A DNA stretch of 16,494 nucleotides from an uncultured Clostridia bacterium (GTDB lineage Bacteria; Bacillota; Clostridia; Oscillospirales; QAKW01). Of the stretch, positions 13,749-16,494 are shown in pieces (the stretch's first letter is position 1; each line of letters opens with the position of its first letter). A model generated the notes under the pieces. It was not told the DNA's origin and did not search any database. It saw only the letters and a list, made by a program, of their open reading frames with translations. The stretch is taken from positions 1 through 16,494 of the forward strand of contig CALXGU010000013.1 in NCBI GenBank assembly GCA_944387905.1, given 5' to 3'. Both the position numbers and the translations under genes were made by a program.

Positions 13749-14321
13749 TTATTTGATCATGGGCTGGATCTGCTCGCCTCTGAGAGCAGCCTCAACCGTC
13801 GTATCGATAAGCGACATATCGGCTATGCAAGAGCGTTCCTTTGTCTTAGGGTTATCCTGAGAAAACGGTACAAAGTACACATTTTTATAATTCATCAGCG
13901 CGCCGATATTTTTAGCGCTTCCCGACAGCGCATCGTTAGTCGAAAGAGCAATGACCAGCGGTCTTTGATTTCTAAGATGAGCTTTTGCTGCCATTGTCAC
14001 AGAAGTATCCGTTATGCCGCCCGCAAGTTTTGCGAGAGTATTTCCGGTGCAGGGCGCTATAACCATAACATCGAGCAGCTTTTTGGGACCTATAGGCTCC
14101 GCCTGCGCAACGGTATGGATAATCTCTCTGCCCGCCGCATCTGTGACACGTGATTTAAAGCTGTCAGCAGTTCCAAACCGGGTGTCCGTCTCATATGTTA
14201 TGCCTGACATGATGGGTGTTATATCATATTTATCTTTAAGAGAGCAAAGTGCGTCCACTGCTGCGGAAAGGGTACAGAACGATCCGCACATTGCAAATCC
14301 GAGTCTGAGTTTTTCTTCCAT
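13749..14321 (-). CDS. dpaB: Dipicolinate synthase subunit B (flavoprotein)
   Basis: DpaB is one half of dipicolinate synthase, which makes the spore-core compound dipicolinic acid from a lysine-pathway intermediate in the mother cell. The 190-residue product has the flavoprotein fold of the SpoVFB family: LRLGFAMCGSFCTL at the start, MSGITYETDTRFG, and a central IAPCTGNTLAKLAGGITDTSVTMAAKAHLRN region, with PLVIALSTNDALSGSAKNIG later. Start at ATG 14321 with GGAGGT inside the end of dpaA; the genes are one base apart and surely cotranslated. Its presence is a strong sign that the organism forms endospores. Confidence 0.95.
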   Translation of the reverse strand: MEEKLRLGFAMCGSFCTLSAAVDALCSLKDKYDITPIMSGITYETDTRFGTADSFKSRVTDAAGREIIHTVAQAEPIGPKKLLDVMVIAPCTGNTLAKLAGGITDTSVTMAAKAHLRNQRPLVIALSTNDALSGSAKNIGALMNYKNVYFVPFSQDNPKTKERSCIADMSLIDTTVEAALRGEQIQPMIK

Positions 14322-14322
14322 T

Positions 14323-15078
14323 TCATACCTCCGAGAGCAAGGAAATAATAGTGCATTTTAAAATATCGCCTGCGGTTTTCGGAGCATATTTACCCGGCAA
14401 ACCCAGTGCGTGAATAGCGGTTATGCCGGATTTTTCGGCATACTTAAAATCAGTCCCTCCCGGCATCGACGCTAAATCAATAATCAAAGTATTCGGGTCA
14501 ATATGTTCAAGGACAGGCTTATCAATAACAAGCGCCGGAACGGTATTGAATATAACATCCGGACGCAGGCGTCTGAGCGCGTTTATATCACAAGCCGCCG
14601 CCCCGTAATTTTCAGCCTGAGCCCGGTCGCTTTCTTTTCTTGCCGCGACCGTGACCGACGCGCCAAGACAGAGCAGCTGGTCTGTCAGGCATTTACCTAT
14701 ATTTCCGTACCCGACAACAACCGTATTGCTGTCACAAAGCGTATAATCGGTTCTCTGCATGGCTATACTCAAAGCGCCCTCAGCAGTCGGAAGCGCATTG
14801 CGAACTTTAAAATAATCGCTTGCGGCATAATTGATTATACCGACCCCGTCAACAGACGGTGTATCACCTATAAACCCGCCCGCGACGATTTTACCGGTGC
14901 AAAGCGGCAGGATATCGTCAAAGCTGCGGCTTACCGGCAATACTATAACGTCATTTTCCTGTATAAATTTATCAAGCTGACCGTCTTTGAACATCTGCGC
15001 CTCATATCCGTCGCCGCGAAGCAGCGCTTCCAGATATTTCATACGTGCGTCACTGCCGAAAATACCGAAACGATACAT
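14323..15078 (-). CDS. dpaA: Dipicolinate synthase subunit A
   Basis: DpaA is the dehydrogenase-like half of dipicolinate synthase. The 251-residue product has two Rossmann-like parts: the N-terminal part starts FGIFGSDARM, and the second holds VVVGYGNIGKCL near residue 120, followed by IIDLASMPGGTDF and ALGLPGKYAPKTAGDIL, characteristic of the SpoVFA family. The length is slightly below that of the Bacillus protein (about 300). I prefer ATG 15078, nine bases after AGGGGA; an in-frame GTG at 15084 would leave only three bases of spacing. It is the first gene of dpaA-dpaB and follows a SigK-like promoter. Confidence 0.94.
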   Translation of the reverse strand: MYRFGIFGSDARMKYLEALLRGDGYEAQMFKDGQLDKFIQENDVIVLPVSRSFDDILPLCTGKIVAGGFIGDTPSVDGVGIINYAASDYFKVRNALPTAEGALSIAMQRTDYTLCDSNTVVVGYGNIGKCLTDQLLCLGASVTVAARKESDRAQAENYGAAACDINALRRLRPDVIFNTVPALVIDKPVLEHIDPNTLIIDLASMPGGTDFKYAEKSGITAIHALGLPGKYAPKTAGDILKCTIISLLSEV

Positions 15079-15101
15079 ATACACAATTCCCCTTTTCTCT
15101 T

Positions 15102-15129
15102 TATCCTATGTCATGCATGCCGCCGTTGT
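15102..15129 (-). promoter_or_regulatory. Candidate SigK-type (mother-cell) promoter of dpaA-dpaB
   Basis: On the minus strand CATAGGATA (15102-15110) matches the known SigK -10 pattern CATAnnnTA at every fixed base. An AC dinucleotide (15128-15129) lies 17 bases upstream, the expected -35 element. There is no good TTGACA/TATAAT pair in this stretch. The leader to the ATG would be about 17 bases. Confidence 0.6.
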
Positions 15130-15145
15130 GCAGAATAAAACATAA

Positions 15146-15181
15146 AAAAGACGCATTCCCATAAAAAGGAATGCGTCTTTT
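15146..15181 (-). terminator. Terminator of the AraC-family gene
   Basis: A perfect 14-bp stem (AAAAGACGCATTCC with GGAATGCGTCTTTT) over an eight-base loop, followed on the minus strand by more T. It lies nine bases past the regulator's stop and insulates dpaA from it. Confidence 0.9.
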
Positions 15182-15189
15182 CCATACAT

Positions 15190-16017
15190 TCAGAATTTCC
15201 TGAAAAATCCCGGAGCGTGTCCCGTATACATTTTTATAAGTCTGCTGAAATAGTTTTTGTCTTCAATGCCTACAGCCTGTGATGCCTCATCGATTGTATA
15301 GCCGTGATTTTCAAGTAAGATACAGGCTCTGGAAACTTTTATTCGGGTCAAATACTGCTTTGGTGATACACCCGTTTGCTCTTTGAACAGATGAGAAAAC
15401 CTGCTCATACTCAGACTGCAGTCTTGCGCATAATGAGCTACAGTATAGTTTTTACCTATATCTTTATGCATCTGATTGCAAATTCTTTCTATATTTCCGT
15501 CATAATTTACAGATCTCTGTTCCCTGATGATCGACCTTCCGACACAAGACAGAAACTGAAGCAAAAGACCCGTACACATTTCCGTGTAAAGAGGTTTTTT
15601 AAGCATATATTCGCTTGTCATTCTCAAAAATATCCGTTCCATGCTGTCGCTTTTCCAAATATAACTTATCGGCTTGCACAGTCCGCATTTTTCAAGGATA
15701 TCGTCACAGCCGTATCCGCTGAAATGAAGATAATACGATGTTACATTTTCACCTGCCGCAAAGCTGTAAAACTGCGGTTCAGAAGGTCTGTACAAAATAA
15801 TGTTGCCCTTGTTTATAACCGTATCCTTATCGTCACGGGTCACCGTGCATCTTCCTTCTTTTATATATAGGATATGATAATCCAGCCTTCCCTCAGGTCT
15901 GTATGCGGCGCTTAGTTTTCCTCTGTTTTCCTGAATTCCGCAGCAGTTTAGATGCAGATAATCCTCCGAGACCCTGTTGCTTGTTATTTCCAAGATGCCT
16001 CCGTAAGTCAAGCTCAT
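15190..16017 (-). CDS. AraC-family transcriptional regulator
   Basis: The 275-residue product has an N-terminal cupin-like sensor part (about 1-150, with DYHILYIKEGRCTV, then INKGNIILYRPSEPQFYSF) and a C-terminal double helix-turn-helix domain (about 175-275). The latter shows SLSMSRFSHLFKEQTGVSPKQYL and IDEASQAVGIEDKNYFSRLIKMYTGHAPGFFR, the classic AraC signature. This class usually responds to sugars and activates neighbouring catabolic genes. The ATG 16017 is preceded by GGAAGGTGAT. It is divergent from a Gfo/Idh/MocA oxidoreductase gene, a likely target. The inducing compound is unknown. Confidence 0.93.
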   Translation of the reverse strand: MSLTYGGILEITSNRVSEDYLHLNCCGIQENRGKLSAAYRPEGRLDYHILYIKEGRCTVTRDDKDTVINKGNIILYRPSEPQFYSFAAGENVTSYYLHFSGYGCDDILEKCGLCKPISYIWKSDSMERIFLRMTSEYMLKKPLYTEMCTGLLLQFLSCVGRSIIREQRSVNYDGNIERICNQMHKDIGKNYTVAHYAQDCSLSMSRFSHLFKEQTGVSPKQYLTRIKVSRACILLENHGYTIDEASQAVGIEDKNYFSRLIKMYTGHAPGFFRKF

Positions 16018-16059
16018 ATAATCACCTTCCCGATAATTTATGCCGGCCTATCTGATACA

Positions 16060-16088
16060 AGTATATACATATAAAAATTATAACACAA
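16060..16088 (-). promoter_or_regulatory. Promoter of the AraC-family gene
   Basis: On the minus strand TTGTGT (16083-16088) and TATACT (16060-16065) are 17 bases apart. A repeat arm TAAGTTTA (16093-16100) lies just upstream, with its inverted copy TAAACTTA at 16125-16132. Confidence 0.6.
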
Positions 16089-16193
16089 TATATAAGTTTA
16101 TCAACAGCAGATTTATGCTAAATATAAACTTAATTGTTTATTGAAATCGACTTATAAAAATGGTACTGTAAAATAAAAAAAGGAGTGGATTTT

Positions 16194-16484
16194 ATGTACA
16201 AAATAGGAGTAATAGGAAGCGGTTCCAGAATGACGCCGCTTGTAAAAAACACTGTTTCAAAAGAAGACTTTGTACTTGGCGCGGTATGCGATCCGCAGTT
16301 AGAATCCGTCAAAGAAAAATACAAAGACTATGAGAATGTAAAGTATTATACAGACGCTCAGAAAATGCTGGAAAACGAAGATCTGGACGGTGTAATGATA
16401 GGCACTCGTTGTTCTCTGCATACACATTTTATGCAATTGGCAGCCAAGTATAAAATCCCGACTTTTTTGGAAAAGCCGGTATAA
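16194..16484 (+). CDS. Gfo/Idh/MocA-family oxidoreductase, N-terminal part only (truncated)
   Basis: These enzymes oxidise or reduce sugars and cyclitols with NAD(P). The 96 residues seen form the N-terminal Rossmann half: KIGVIGSGSRM at the start, then AVCDPQ, YYTDAQKML, DLDGVMIGTRCSLH and finally FLEKPV. In the family EKPV lies mid-way into the nucleotide-binding domain and another 230 or more residues follow, but here TAATAA follows at once, ten bases before the window ends in a run of A. Whether this is a true nonsense truncation or a fault at the end of the sequence cannot be decided. Start ATG 16194 has AAGGAG eight bases upstream; an in-frame GTG at 16185 overlaps it. Probably controlled by the divergent AraC-type regulator. 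Confidence 0.8.
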   Translation: MYKIGVIGSGSRMTPLVKNTVSKEDFVLGAVCDPQLESVKEKYKDYENVKYYTDAQKMLENEDLDGVMIGTRCSLHTHFMQLAAKYKIPTFLEKPV

Positions 16485-16494
16485 TAAAAAAAAA

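Noticed and set aside
1..16494. CRISPR arrays, insertion sequences, phage genes or toxin-antitoxin pairs
   Set aside because: I looked for spaced direct repeats, transposase motifs and small paired genes on both strands and saw none.

Overview
The window looks like a chromosomal stretch of an anaerobic, endospore-forming clostridium (Bacillota, Clostridia), most likely of the Ruminococcaceae/Oscillospiraceae type. The reasons are the fermentative bifunctional AdhE with its redox sensor Rex, both subunits of dipicolinate synthase (DpaA/DpaB, made only for spores), a SigH-type sigma factor, strong AGGAGG-like ribosome binding sites, housekeeping promoters close to TTGACA-N17-TATAAT, and a moderately AT-rich base composition. 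The family assignment is inference; no rRNA is present. No phage, insertion sequence, CRISPR array or obvious defence locus is visible.

Layout. 1-2705: adhE (its 3' end lies outside the window) and rex, both on the minus strand, with a clear promoter before rex. 2787-4036: a stand-alone serC (serine biosynthesis) with its own promoter and terminator. 4068-5047: a divergent PHP-domain phosphoesterase gene that looks more GC-rich than its neighbours. 5072-5238: tRNA-Ser(UGA) with promoter and terminator, followed at 5227-5467 by a densely structured non-coding stretch that ends in a second terminator-like hairpin. 5470-5989: mostly non-coding, with two more hairpins and a 37-codon possible gene remnant. 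5990-9058: mltG (cell-wall lytic transglycosylase) and, divergently, a 612-residue ABC exporter. 9130-11662: a zinc/manganese uptake operon (znuA-znuC-znuB, minus strand) whose core promoter carries a perfect 12-bp inverted repeat, a good candidate metal-responsive operator.

11682-12733: a double zinc-ribbon protein gene, a tRNA-like sequence with a shortened anticodon arm, and a SigH-like sigma factor gene, all on the minus strand. 12830-13212: rpsT (ribosomal protein S20) with promoter and terminator. 13253-15129: dpaA-dpaB and, downstream on the same strand, a small lipoprotein-like protein with an Ig-like fold; upstream of dpaA is a SigK-like promoter, as expected for mother-cell expression. 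15146-16484: an AraC-family regulator and, divergently, a Gfo/Idh/MocA oxidoreductase that stops after 96 residues, ten bases before the window ends.

Most genes are ordinary. The observations most worth a second look are the tRNA-like element between the sigma factor and the zinc-ribbon gene (12056-12120), the multi-hairpin element after tRNA-Ser (5227-5467), the znu operator, the SigK-like dpa promoter, and the Ig-like protein behind dpaB.
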